Source: Priapulus caudatus
Taxonomy: Eukaryota > Priapulida > Priapulimorpha > Priapulimorphida > Priapulidae
Assembly (NCBI RefSeq): GCF_000485595.1
Contig: NW_014577152.1
Coordinates: forward strand, 95,538-123,596
Direction: 5' to 3'
Length of the DNA: 28,059 nt
Under the pieces are notes generated by a model. It ran no database searches. It saw nothing but the letters and a program-made list of their open reading frames with translations, and was not told where the DNA came from. Each line of letters starts with the position of its first letter. Within the stretch, counting starts at the first letter, position 1. The position numbers were made by a program, and so were the translations under genes. Positions 1-9,550 of the stretch are shown piece by piece.

Positions 1-284
1 CGCACCGGTACAGGAGGCAGTGCTGTTAGTGTGGCCTCCTCGTCCTTTGCCTGCGTGCAGAGGAGCAGTAACCCAGCTAACCAATAGATGGTGTAGCATC
101 CCAGGTTACAGTTGCCAACGCGGCGCCCACCACGCACCCACCTTATAAACGAAATTAAGATAGGGATAGTTCGAATTACGTTTCGGACAAAATACGCTAA
201 TATAAAGTTCAAAAGCTCACAGTTTGCACGATGTTGATACACAGATGTACGGCAACATATTGAGGTATTGTTTTGTGCGTTTCA
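1..284. other. left edge, no gene recognised
   Basis: A short open frame on the + strand reaches a stop near position 90 and could be the end of an upstream exon, but I recognise no protein in it and no clear acceptor precedes it. From about 140 on, the sequence is AT-rich and looks intronic or intergenic. Earlier C2-domain exons of the phospholipase described next would be expected to the left of the window or in this stretch; I could not find any here. Confidence 0.4.
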
Positions 285-337
285 TGTAGCGCTTGTCTCT
301 CTACAGATGTGAATGTGTAGCGCTTGTCTCTCTACGG
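285..337 (+). repeat. tandem duplication of a 3' splice-site segment
   Basis: The 22-base segment tgtagcgcttgtctctctac + ag occurs at 285-306 and again at 316-337, a 31-base period. The first copy ends in a proper AG, the second in GG. The coding similarity to phospholipase A2 begins right at the end of the second copy, so the acceptor adjacent to the exon appears to have lost its AG. The upstream AG at 305-306 would place an in-frame TGA (310-312) ahead of the conserved codons. Confidence 0.7.
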
Positions 338-1093
338 ATGCTAATTATCAACTCGACGAAACGCTAGTGCAGACGATACTCTATGTAAAGGACCTCACCA
401 TCGGAAAAACCAAACACTTTTCACTGGAATGGGAAAATGTACGTGGTCATGTGGTATTCATGTGCGTGCGTTTCATCATGATCTATGAATATTTCCAATT
501 GATCATCGATAGTTTAGATAAGGTCCTCGACAGTTTAGGATTCTTTTTACAATAATAGCGTAAACTTTACATAAATAGTAGTATAATAGCGTAAGACAAT
601 CAAATTAAGAGGAAATTGCAATAAGTTCCGAATCCAGTGAAATTACAATATTGGGCTCCGAGTATTCGATGTTTATACAACTAGTTTTTCAGTTCTTGGA
701 TCAAAGTTAGACATTATTATTTTGCAAGCAACGAAACTCGAATTGGACATATTAGCAGAATTCTCGTAAGTTAATACGTACAGTGATCATTTGTAAATAT
801 AATAACATTGCGATGTGTAGATAATTTCAACTTTCCGAGTTAAGTAAGTAGTTATTGTACAATTATTGTATTGTAATAACCCGAGAACTAATGCGGCGAT
901 ACAGAAATCCACAGATGTGAACTGAATCATCAATATCAGTCACGTCATCCACACATGTTTCAGTGAGCCAGCGCTAAGATTCAGCCTGGCATTGAGTGAC
1001 GACGAGAAGGCATTCCTGAAAGCACGGAAGCAGCGAGTGTTTCACAGCATGCAGCGGATACTGGGCGACCGCGGACCACGCAACCTAGACGAG
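337..1093 (+). CDS. cytosolic phospholipase A2 (PLA2G4-like), two-exon fragment
   Basis: Two coding blocks are seen: 337-438 and 968-1093. The first begins DANYQLDETL and continues to an FSLEWEN end at a gtacgt donor. It matches the last strands of the C2 domain of PLA2G4A, which has DANYVMDETL there. The second begins PALRFSLALSDDEKAF, followed by a basic helix and LDE. It matches the linker just before the catalytic domain, where family members have an LRFSMAL-type stretch and then DVPVVA. Joined at phase 0 (acceptor ...cagtgag before 968) they stay in frame. The family uses Ca2+-dependent C2 binding to bring a Ser/Asp catalytic domain to membranes, releasing arachidonate. The catalytic domain, with its GXSGS lipase motif, is not found downstream in the window. 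If the gtctgg donor at 1094 is not used, the frame ends at a TAA (1109-1111). The first exon lacks a good acceptor. This may be a truncated gene, a pseudogene, or a gene broken by misassembly. Confidence 0.72.
439..967 (+). other. intron between the two phospholipase exons
   Basis: AT-rich sequence starting with a gtacgt donor and ending in cagtgag. The family usually has a short strand-forming segment between these two blocks (around a MSLEVC-like motif); I looked for an exon encoding it here and did not see one. No other gene or repeat is evident. Confidence 0.5.
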
Positions 1094-1111
1094 GTCTGGT
1101 CCGAGACCTAA

Positions 1112-2359
1112 CAGCTAATGAGTTTACACCTCATAGAAGAGAAAACCTATCACCTCACCTAATGTGCATAATGCAAATTATTGCACTCTAGTGCCGAATT
1201 TCGGCGAAAAAAAATGCCAAAAAAGGCTTTTCCTAGAGACGAAATAGTGCAACGGTGAACAATTTGCAGAGGCTTACTCAAGTTACTGTTGTATGCCTCC
1301 TAGAGACTGCCTAATAGTGTCTATATATACGACTCTGACCATAGAAATAATTATAGATAACCTAAATAATATATATAAGTTATCTATATTATTTCTATGG
1401 CTCTGACAATAAGCTGAGAACAGAATATAACGTGCATGACATACACTGACACATCGTGACACATTGTAAAGTAAGAGTACACTGTATAGACACATATAGA
1501 CACTGTATCTTTCTCCAACCTCTCCCTCTCTCTCTCCTCTCTCAGGCACCACACCCATGTGCTGTGCAGACTGGCAGGAAAACAACCAAACACACCTAAG
1601 TTTCATAAATAAGTATTTATATGGCAATAACCCACTAATACATGTAATATACGTCACATATGCTGTACGCTACAGTACGTACATAAGATCATTTGCTGAT
1701 ATAACGTATGAGACTATTACCGTTACAAACTGTAAGACGATTATTGGTTTTCTGCTATCCCGTCCGTATGATTGCTGGAAAATCAATCATTTATTCATTC
1801 ATTTATCTGCATGATAACCCATTAGACACAATAGCCATATGTTACACTCATTAATTATAGGTCTGATAAAATTAATGTGAAATATCTGATAGTTCTGTGA
1901 AATATCAAATCCCACCAGCTAGTGAATGCTAGATGTAGTCATATATACAATTACCAAGCACTTATACTTTGGTATGGCAAAACGTAATACATTTGTTACA
2001 AATGGTATAAACATTTTACATTTGGTACCCATGGAAATCAATACATGATACCAAGAGCAAGATTATCTTACTCTTGATGATACCTAACAAGGCACTAAAC
2101 AATAGTAATCGTTACAAGGGCTGCATAACATGTACAAACAAAAAGTCACAACTCAGCACTGCATTTAGGCATAACTGATTGCACTAGCTATTTTTATAAA
2201 ATTTGCTGTTGTAGAATATGTAGTAATCAAACTGTGTATACGTATAGGCAAAAACAGCCAGATGATTACCCTCTATTAAATAAGTCTAACTGAATGCAAT
2301 TATAGTAATCCACAAAATGCTACCGGCAGACGATTGTGATAAGTTGAGGAAGAGCAAGC
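1112..2359. other. AT-rich intergenic or intronic DNA
   Basis: No coding similarity is visible on either strand. It holds a near-perfect hairpin (1339-1400) and a CT-rich run ending in AG (about 1508-1546) that resembles a strong acceptor but is not followed by a recognisable exon. The phospholipase catalytic exons expected here are absent. CENPS ends just to the right, so this includes the CENPS 3' flank. Confidence 0.5.
1339..1400. repeat. hairpin-forming inverted repeat
   Basis: The arm at 1339-1361 (starting ccatagaaataa) is the reverse complement of 1379-1400 except for one inserted base. The loop is 17 bases of AT-rich sequence. Each arm is flanked outside by ctctgac in direct orientation. 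It could be a small MITE remnant or a stem-loop transcript. Confidence 0.7.
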
Positions 2360-3912
2360 CTATGAATCTGCATTGTTCGACTCATCACTTATTGCTGTAG
2401 GTGCTGATGGCTTCTTTGTCTTTCTTTGCTTGCTCTTCTTATTTTCACGCAGCATTTCATTTGTAGCCGTCTCCGCGTCACAAAGACCATTTATGCGGTC
2501 GAGCTACAGACAAGAAATCAATGAGTACCTGTTAAATACTAGACGTCTCTAAAATCTGAGTATATGACAGTATTATACTGCTGCTGCAGGCATCGCTCTT
2601 ACAATAACAAAACATCAATTACCTCTTTGTACTTTCTATATAAATTACTTTTCTATATTTGACAATTAGAACATTTTGCAATGACTACATCTGTGAACCG
2701 TGTGTATGACAATCTATATATAATGCCTTATTATTGTTTAATGACTATATCATATATGTAATATTTTCAACAAAATACGATTATCAATTATAAATTTCTT
2801 ACCAAGTCAGGATTCTTTCGTACGAGGAGCTTGACATCATCTGCATTAATTGTGGTCCTCTTTGCATGGCTGCAAAACAAAGCAGGAATGAAAGTTACTA
2901 TTATACTTTTAATAAACACGGCAACACAGTTTATCATTTTCCTTTCAATGTTCTCCTATCTATACACACCTACCTATAGTATACATGCCACCATAAATAT
3001 GATATTCATGAAATATAACCTCCAAGATAGAAATTATAAAAGCTAAAAAATGATGGTAAAAAATTAAACAAGTTCATTCGGTTGATAGACTAACATAGAT
3101 CTATCTGGGTTAATTGTTACTCAACCATGATGGTTGAAAACGTACAGCTGACGTTTCACCTCTTATCAGAAGGCTTTCTCAAAGCTGACTGATGATTATC
3201 AGTTTTGACCACCATGTGGACCAAGCTATTGCATGACCACTATACACCATCTGGTAGACAAAACTGATAATCACCAGTCAGCTTTGAGAAAGCCTCCTGA
3301 TAGGAGGCGAAACGTCAGCTGTACGTTTTCAAGCTTCACGGTTGTGTAACAATTAACCCAGATAGATCGATGGTAAAAAATGTGAAGGCTGCACTTTGTG
3401 CTCTGCACGTTTTAGTAGGGACCCTGTGCATATTTTTCACCCAACCCCCCCACTCCGAGGTCTTTCAACAGATGAGCGGAAATCTTTCGTGCCATTTGAT
3501 TCTGTAGCGCGTAGCTGTACATACTTGGCAAACAGTTCCAGATCGACAGCAAACGACTGTGCCTGCTGGCATACTGCTTCAGAAAAGAGTGGCAATAATT
3601 TCCTGGTAAAGGTGACATCATTCTCTTCTGCGAATTTCTCACATATCTTTCCGACCGTGTAATGGAACGCGGCTTTCAGTCGCTGAAACATTTAAAACAC
3701 GATAGTCGATACAAAAAAAGTCCAGTAATTATATTATTATGACATTGTGCATTATCGATCGCATAATAGACGTCTAGGTGCATACAGCCGGTGGGTTTAA
3801 GTGGTATATTGTGAAAATTATCTGGTAAACAAAGTATAACAAATAACAAACTACTAAAAACCTGTGATAAGCAAGAGACTCGTAATCTTCCCTGGACGTC
3901 ATGACCATCCAT
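2360..3912 (-). CDS. centromere protein S / MHF1 (CENP-S)
   Basis: Four exons read on the - strand: 3912-3862, 3682-3525, 2869-2803 and 2503-2360, with phases that join cleanly to 139 aa (the human protein is about 138). CENP-S is a small histone-fold protein. It pairs with CENP-X, joins CENP-T/W at the kinetochore, and acts with FANCM at stalled replication forks. Residues 18-92 match the family: RLKAAFHYTVGKIC at the start of the fold, VDLELFA in the middle, and HAKRTTINADDVKLL after the second intron. Residues 93-139 are a LDRIN helix and then a lysine-rich, disordered tail ending NNADS. Introns follow GT-AG: gtttttag (weak), gtatgt and gtaaga donors. The first exon is the least certain. 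ATG at 3912 gives MDGHDV; an in-frame ATG at 3948 would add 12 residues. The frame is intact with no sign of decay. Confidence 0.93.
2504..2802 (-). other. CENPS intron 3
   Basis: An AT-rich intron of 299 bases between the HAKRTT... exon and the C-terminal exon. It has a gtaaga donor and a ttgtctgtag acceptor on the - strand. Nothing else was recognised in it. Confidence 0.8.
3065..3368. mobile_element. fold-back element with 13-bp target duplication
   Basis: Two arms of roughly 110 bases (about 3097-3210 and 3258-3368) are inverted copies of each other with several differences, separated by a spacer of about 45 bases. Each arm carries an aaacgtcagctgtac-like segment. The element is bounded by the direct repeat gatggtaaaaaat at 3052-3064 and 3369-3381. 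It lies in CENPS intron 2, between exons 2 and 3. No reading frame is encoded, so it is non-autonomous. The right arm has a gcctcc/ggaggc stem followed by GAAACGTC, like the conserved 3' half of a hammerhead ribozyme. Hammerheads are known in Penelope-like retroelements, whose copies often end as inverted pieces with variable target duplications; this class is a suggestion only. Confidence 0.75.
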
Positions 3913-4500
3913 TGCTACTGTATTTCCCGCGCTATAGCAGCGCGACATCTATTGTATCAAAAAGTAACATAGCCAGAGCCCATAGTGAGTCAAGGGCTAT
4001 ACGGAGACGTGGAACCAGTCTACAGCGTAGGCGTGCGACCGAAGCGCCCAATCGTACTTATCGAATCTCGTATGTCAAACACATATGTTCCTCAGTTTCA
4101 CGCTGACGCTGTGTCAAGAAACAACAGATTTTATTTAGTGTCGTGAACACCCGTACGATACCCTTTCAGTTTATAATCCTGGATAACTAACCATTTAGTT
4201 TGATAAGTTACCTCCTAAATACCTGCACGTGGTACTGTTTACAGTGTTAACTTGTAAGTTGTACTTGTAAGTTGTACACCTGCTATTCAGACTTGTATGT
4301 AAGTTACATGGATACATATACTGTAGGCAGTGGGCTACGTACGCGCCCATGGCGTAACTCCTTAATGGTCTCGATGGCTAGGGTAGAGCCAGTCCAGTAT
4401 GCCTTCATACTTAACGCAGACAGCAAGATGCTGGCGGTGGCGAGATTATTTCGATAACGCCTTGGGAAATATAATTCACGATTTGAGAGTTTAATGAGCT
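3913..4500. other. upstream flank of CENPS
   Basis: 5' flank of the - strand CENPS gene, probably holding its promoter. No TATA box or other clear element was identified. Around 4248-4275 the short unit acttgtaagttgtac is repeated. No gene is recognisable on either strand. Confidence 0.4.
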
Positions 4501-4502
4501 AG

Positions 4503-4588
4503 AACCCTAACCGATTAACCCTAAACCTAACCCTAACCATAATCCTAAACTAACCCTAACCCTAAATCCTAACCCTAACCCTCAACCC
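4503..4588. repeat. degenerate telomere-type repeat (CCCTAA)n
   Basis: About a dozen CCCTAA-like units (TTAGGG on the - strand) with frequent variants such as CCTAAA and CCATAA. Unique sequence lies on both sides and there is no chromosome end here. It is therefore an interstitial telomeric tract, or a telomeric piece brought in by misassembly. It sits near the point where sequence quality begins to fall. Confidence 0.85.
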
Positions 4589-4759
4589 ATAACCGACAAA
4601 AAGGGGCTGAACGAACGACGGCTGGCGTACCTTCAGCCACTGCGAATAAGTAACCCAAAAGGACAGGGTCTATCCTGTGTTGGGCTACCATTATTGTATC
4701 AAGACTAATAATATCCTCTTGATTGTATCCTATACAACTCTAGTAGCACCTGACACTCA

Positions 4760-7700
4760 ACCGTAGACGAGGTTCGTAACCAGTCTTTTTTTTACCCCAA
4801 CCACTCCAACTGTAAATACTCAATCTATAACCCAGCGATGTCACATAATTCAAACGCAATTCTAATACTTATCCTCTCACTCCCTGCCACTACTCCACTC
4901 ACTCCCCACCTCCAGCTAAGTCGTACGTACTCACCCCCGCCTCCAACCCACCGCGCTCACCTTCCCGCCTCACGCGCGTTCTCCCCAGACACACCCGCCA
5001 ATCCGTCGACCCCCCCCCTCCCACCCCCCCCACCCCCCCCCCTCCCCCAGCCTGGCGCCTCCCGCGCCCCCCCGACTCACACCTCCCCCTCACTACGTAC
5101 CTCCCACACACGTCCAGTCATCCACCCCTCCCCCAGCTCAAGTAGTCCCCACTCCAACGACCCTCTCCCACATCAACTCTCATACCTCAACCATCTCGCA
5201 AACACGTACGCTGTCACTCGCCTCGCCCCGCTCGCTCACCACCTCGCACCACCATCCCGCAACGCTCCGACACTCACACCTACCACACCACCCACGCGCA
5301 CCCCCCCCCGCTCCTCACCACGGACACATACGACAACCCCACTCGCGCCCTACACCCAACTCACACACACAATCGCCCCTCTCCTCACACCCACCCTCCA
5401 CACTCCACAACCCTATCACCCCATACCTCTCACCTCACTCACTCATACATCAGGCTCTCCACTCGCGCTCTCTCGCGCGATTACGGTTCACCCTCCGCCT
5501 CAGCGCTCACGCGGCTCTCACGGCCCCCACAACTCTGCGCTCCCTCTCTCCACCTTCGGGCACCATCCGTCTCACTCTACTACTTCACACACTTCCCGGC
5601 CTCAATAACCCCCGCTCAACCCCCCCCCTCAGCGCCACTCTACCTCTTCCCACTCAACTCATCCCACACTTACCTCACTCAACTCACCTAATACCCTCCA
5701 CACATCACCACTCGCGCTAACTCGCACTCTACTCCACTATCTCCAGCTCCCACTCTGCACACACGAGCACACACCACACGCCGCTATCACCTACTAGTAC
5801 CACACTCCACCCCCACACCAACATCCCCACACGACACACGCGCACATCGACACCACCACGCCCCGCCACCTCAAACACACACTCGCACCCGCCGCCGCCA
5901 CACACAACCTCCCCGGCCCCCCCCCGTCCTCCCACTTTCTTCGCCCGGCGCCTTCGTCACCATCGGACGAGCCCGCTCCACGCTGCACCTGCTCGCTGCC
6001 TCATCCCGCCCTGCTCACCCCGCCACTCTAGCGCCCTCCACGCGCGCTCTCACCGCGCGCTCTCCACCGCGCCCAGCACACCACTCACACGCGACAGTCC
6101 TAGCCCACCACACGCGCACACGATCACCGACACTCGTCGCACACTCTATCTCACGCTATCCCCCACACACAGCGCACACTTCCGAGCAAGCCGCTCACAG
6201 CGCCCCGAGCACACCTGAACTACTGGACCCGCACACCCCCCCCATCCCCCGCTCAACGGCCCCTCCCCCACACACTCACCCCCCTACCACCCGCCCGCCC
6301 CGGGCCGCAATCCTCGCCCCCCCTCCCCCCTCCCCCCGCGCCCACCCCCCCCCCTCCGCCTCTCCCCCTCGCACCCCCCCCCCTCCCCCACCTCCCCCCA
6401 CCCTCCCCCCCCCCCCCCCCCCGTGCGACCCAACGCCTCTCACGCGCGTCCGCCCCTCACTGTACTCCCCAGGGCTAACCTCCCCGCCCCCAGACACCCC
6501 GCCCTACCGACTGCCGGCCGTACCGCGCTAAGGCTCATCCCCGGAACGCTACCGCTGGGTACTCCCAGCATCTGACTCATCCTCAATCACTGCCCCAGTT
6601 CACCCCGCTCCCACACCCCCCCTCGCCACACTCACCAACCCTCCCTCCACACCACCGCAGCCACCCTCACGCGCGACGCTCGACCCATCCCCCCGCCCCC
6701 CCCCCACTCACACCCCTAACCTAATCCTCCAACCCACCCCTCACCCCACACCCCCCCACACTCCACCACTCACATCTCACACCCCCCCCCTACCCGCCAC
6801 TCCACGACTCACGCTCCCACCACCCACCACGCGCGCCAACAGTTACACGGTATCCCACCCACCCCCCACACACCCCTCCCGCCCGCCCCCCACCACGCTC
6901 CCCCCCCCAGCCGGCATACGCTTCACCGGCCCACCCACGCTACCCCCCCCCCCCCCCATCGCGCGCACCATCAGACGCCTCCACTCACGCACCGCACACA
7001 CGCTCCGACACCACCCACACACACCCAACTCTCACTGCGCCTGTGACCCTACCGCCCCACCTCAGCCTGCCCCATTCTCGCCCAACCAACCGCGCCGCTA
7101 CACCCCTCACCACCCTCGCGCATCTTCACCCCCCCCCACACGCACACCGGCCCTCACAGACCACTCGGCTCCACCGCTCCCCTACCCCGCACGCCTCTCC
7201 ACCCCCCCCTCTGCTATTCCTCCCCCCGCATTCACTCTCCCACACCCGCCACTACCGCCCTGGCGACCCCTCACGACACGCAACACCTACCTCAGCACGA
7301 TCCCCAGCACAATCCCACAGCTCACCCTTACTCCACCCCCCAGTCCCCCTGCCACGCTGTCCTTCACCCCTCGGCATCCGAAGAGCCCGACATCCCTGCA
7401 CTCCACCCCACCCAGCCCGCTCACGCCCCAGCCCTACCTACCACACTACCCCCACTCTCTCAGTCCCTACCCACTCACCCCCCCACGTCCCAGCTCCCTA
7501 ACCCGCTCAAGCCCCTATACCTCATCTGCCCCTCCGCGTCACAGCTCCTGCCCGAACACCGCCGGCCTCACCTACTCCCTAGCACCCCTCCCTCCCACCT
7601 CTCACGCACATCGCTCCACGGCCACCCCCACCCTCAACATCTCACCCCAGCGCTCCCTCCCCCCGCACTATACACACGCATCTCGCTCGCTCGCGCCCAC

Positions 7701-8330
7701 ACATCTACCACCCCTCCGCCCTCCTCTCCCACCCTCCACCTCAACTGCACACTCATCTATCATCCCCACAAAAGCTTATAATACACACTCAACTCCACAA
7801 ATTCTCCCCACCACTCTCAACTCTTACTTCCGCACACATAGCGCTATCACATCTGCCGGCTCTTCCTCCCTCTCTGTCCCGAGCAACCACACACAATCAT
7901 CTACAACCCCGCCAACACCTCCCGAAAACCGGCACCGGCATTTTGGGTGGTGAAATCGCAGCAGCGCACCGTCCCCCACCGCTGGCGATTGGTTAACTCA
8001 CCTCAAATCTCGCTCACACTCGAACTACCCCTCAGTCCCTCCATCACCTACCGAGACATCGACGCGCCCAAACCCCCCCCCCCCCCCCCCAACTTGTACA
8101 CGAAAGTGCTACTACCGTAAATCAGACCTCCACAAATGCTACCAAGTACCGCTCTCCGCCACGGGCAAATACCCCAAGGACGCTCGCCCGGCTCCGCCCG
8201 AGTCTTTAACCTCCACCTCTCGCCCCTCCCCAGCTGCCTACGTCACCTATAGCCTCGCTTCTCCCACCCCACTATGCCACCACGCTCAGTACCGCCGCAC
8301 ACCGACACCACCCACGTCACGTCACTAAAG
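4760..8330. repeat. C-rich, G-poor low-complexity block, probably unreliable sequence
   Basis: For about 3.5 kb the + strand is made almost only of C, A and T, with many C homopolymers (for example about 18 C at 6405-6422). Long open frames on both strands are products of this composition: Pro/Ser/Thr/His-rich on +, Gly/Arg-rich on -. From about 7860 to 8330 the sequence can be aligned loosely with 16960-17300 beyond the gap, with many positions changed to or interrupted by C. At least that part therefore looks like a distorted reading of ordinary DNA. Real telomere-adjacent satellite is the alternative for the rest. Confidence 0.6.
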
Positions 8331-8687
8331 GCTCAACTAACTGTCCATAATGTCTCGCATGTGCCTCGCACTCGACTGCTCATACAGCAAATTCTTGCAT
8401 TGCTTCTGCCGCTATAGACAGACTCTCCTCTCGGCGCCCCAATCCGGCCCTCTACACTCGTCCATTCGCTCTGACGCTCATTCCTTCTCTTCTGCCAGTG
8501 ACACCCCACATTCAAAGCCAGTCACCTTTCTCGATCACGCCAGCAGTCCTTAGCTTGTTGGCAGACGAGGGGTTCTTTCCGATCATCACCCCCTGACAGT
8601 TTTACCCTAAATACTCTTGCTTGTTTGCAGCACTCACATCCCAGGTATTGAATTGAAACAATTGACTGTAAAAACCAAGTAGCATTT

Positions 8688-8718
8688 ACTGATATATATT
8701 TATATATGTATATTTATA

Positions 8719-8749
<31 letters not shown>

Positions 8750-8830
8750 GTAAAGAAAAAAATATATAGAGAGAGAGAGACGAGAGAGAGGAAGCAGATG
8801 AGAGAGAGAGATAGAAGAGAGCTGAGCGTA
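8688..8830. repeat. TA/GA microsatellite (noisy copy)
   Basis: Interrupted TA repeats followed by interrupted GA repeats, the counterpart of the clean (TA)n(GA)n at 17602-17692 in intron 1 of the intact copy. Confidence 0.85.
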
Positions 8831-9047
8831 GAAGGAAAAAGGGGATGGATAAGAAGCATGAGTGTGGAAGAAACATTAGCAGAGGTCTGACGGAGACTGG
8901 TAACTATTGCGTTTGTGAGTTTATTTTAAGTATTAGAATCTTAGTGTTATAGTTATTCGTGGCATTTTCAATTGTATATTGATGATGTTTTTCATGTGTA
9001 TTATCGAAGTACAGTCAATGCAGCTTGCTCCAACTATAACGTTTTGT

Positions 9048-9550
9048 CAGTGGCGGCTATAGCAACTTCCAGGATTTTTTTAACACGGGGGGGGCGGAGG
9101 AGCCAAACATGAACTGCGCAAAATAGTATGATATACGTTTAATATTTTACTGGTTCTCCCCCTCTCCACACCGCTACACTCCCCCAACCTCTCAGCTTCT
9201 GCAGATCTTTGTGTTTGGAGCGCATGCAAAAAGTGCCACATTTCTGTTCGTTGTTTTTTGTCCCAAGATAAGTAACTGTTCGTGGCGGATCCAGGATCCG
9301 AGGAGCGGGGTGAAAAAACGGTTGGGGAGTAGGGGGGTCCTTCCCCAGAAAGTTTTTTGAAAATTTAAGGGATGGCAGGAGATGGTCATTGTAGGCAACT
9401 TTGTGATACATATACAGCCTTGTATTCTGACTTGCCGACGAATCCGTCTTTTTAGTAAAACAATTATTCTTTTATTTACTTTTTTTTTACTTCGGAATCA
9501 ACAGTGCGGGGGCCATGGCCCCTTTTGCCCCCCCCCCGTGACTACGCATG
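9048..9550. mobile_element. hAT-like MITE (noisy copy)
   Basis: Begins CAGTGGCG and is flanked by cgttttgt at 9040-9047 and 9551-9558. It is the degraded counterpart of the element at 17915-18401, at the same place in intron 1. Confidence 0.8.

Noticed and set aside
1-90. Serine-rich C-terminal coding exon ending at a TAG near 90
   Set aside because: Open only for about 29 codons, with no acceptor, homology or neighbouring exon to support it.
1094-1111. Phospholipase fragment ending naturally in VWSET and a TAA
   Set aside because: Family members continue from this exact point with a VPVVA-type segment, and gtctgg at 1094 can serve as donor, so the extra residues are more likely intronic. 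Kept only as an alternative.
3205-3345. A functional hammerhead ribozyme in the fold-back element
   Set aside because: The GAAAC and stem II parts are present, but no CUGAUGA core precedes stem II (ctttgaga is found). The CTGATGA at the left arm is not followed by a stem and GAAA.
3396-3662. + strand open frame over CENPS exon 2
   Set aside because: It is the antisense of a well-conserved histone-fold exon and has no recognisable protein of its own.
4838-5608. 256-residue open frame on + and many Gly/Arg-rich frames on - in the C-rich block
   Set aside because: Long frames arise there because stop codons need G or TAA/TAG/TGA combinations that are nearly absent. The products are low-complexity and match no family, and the block itself is suspect.
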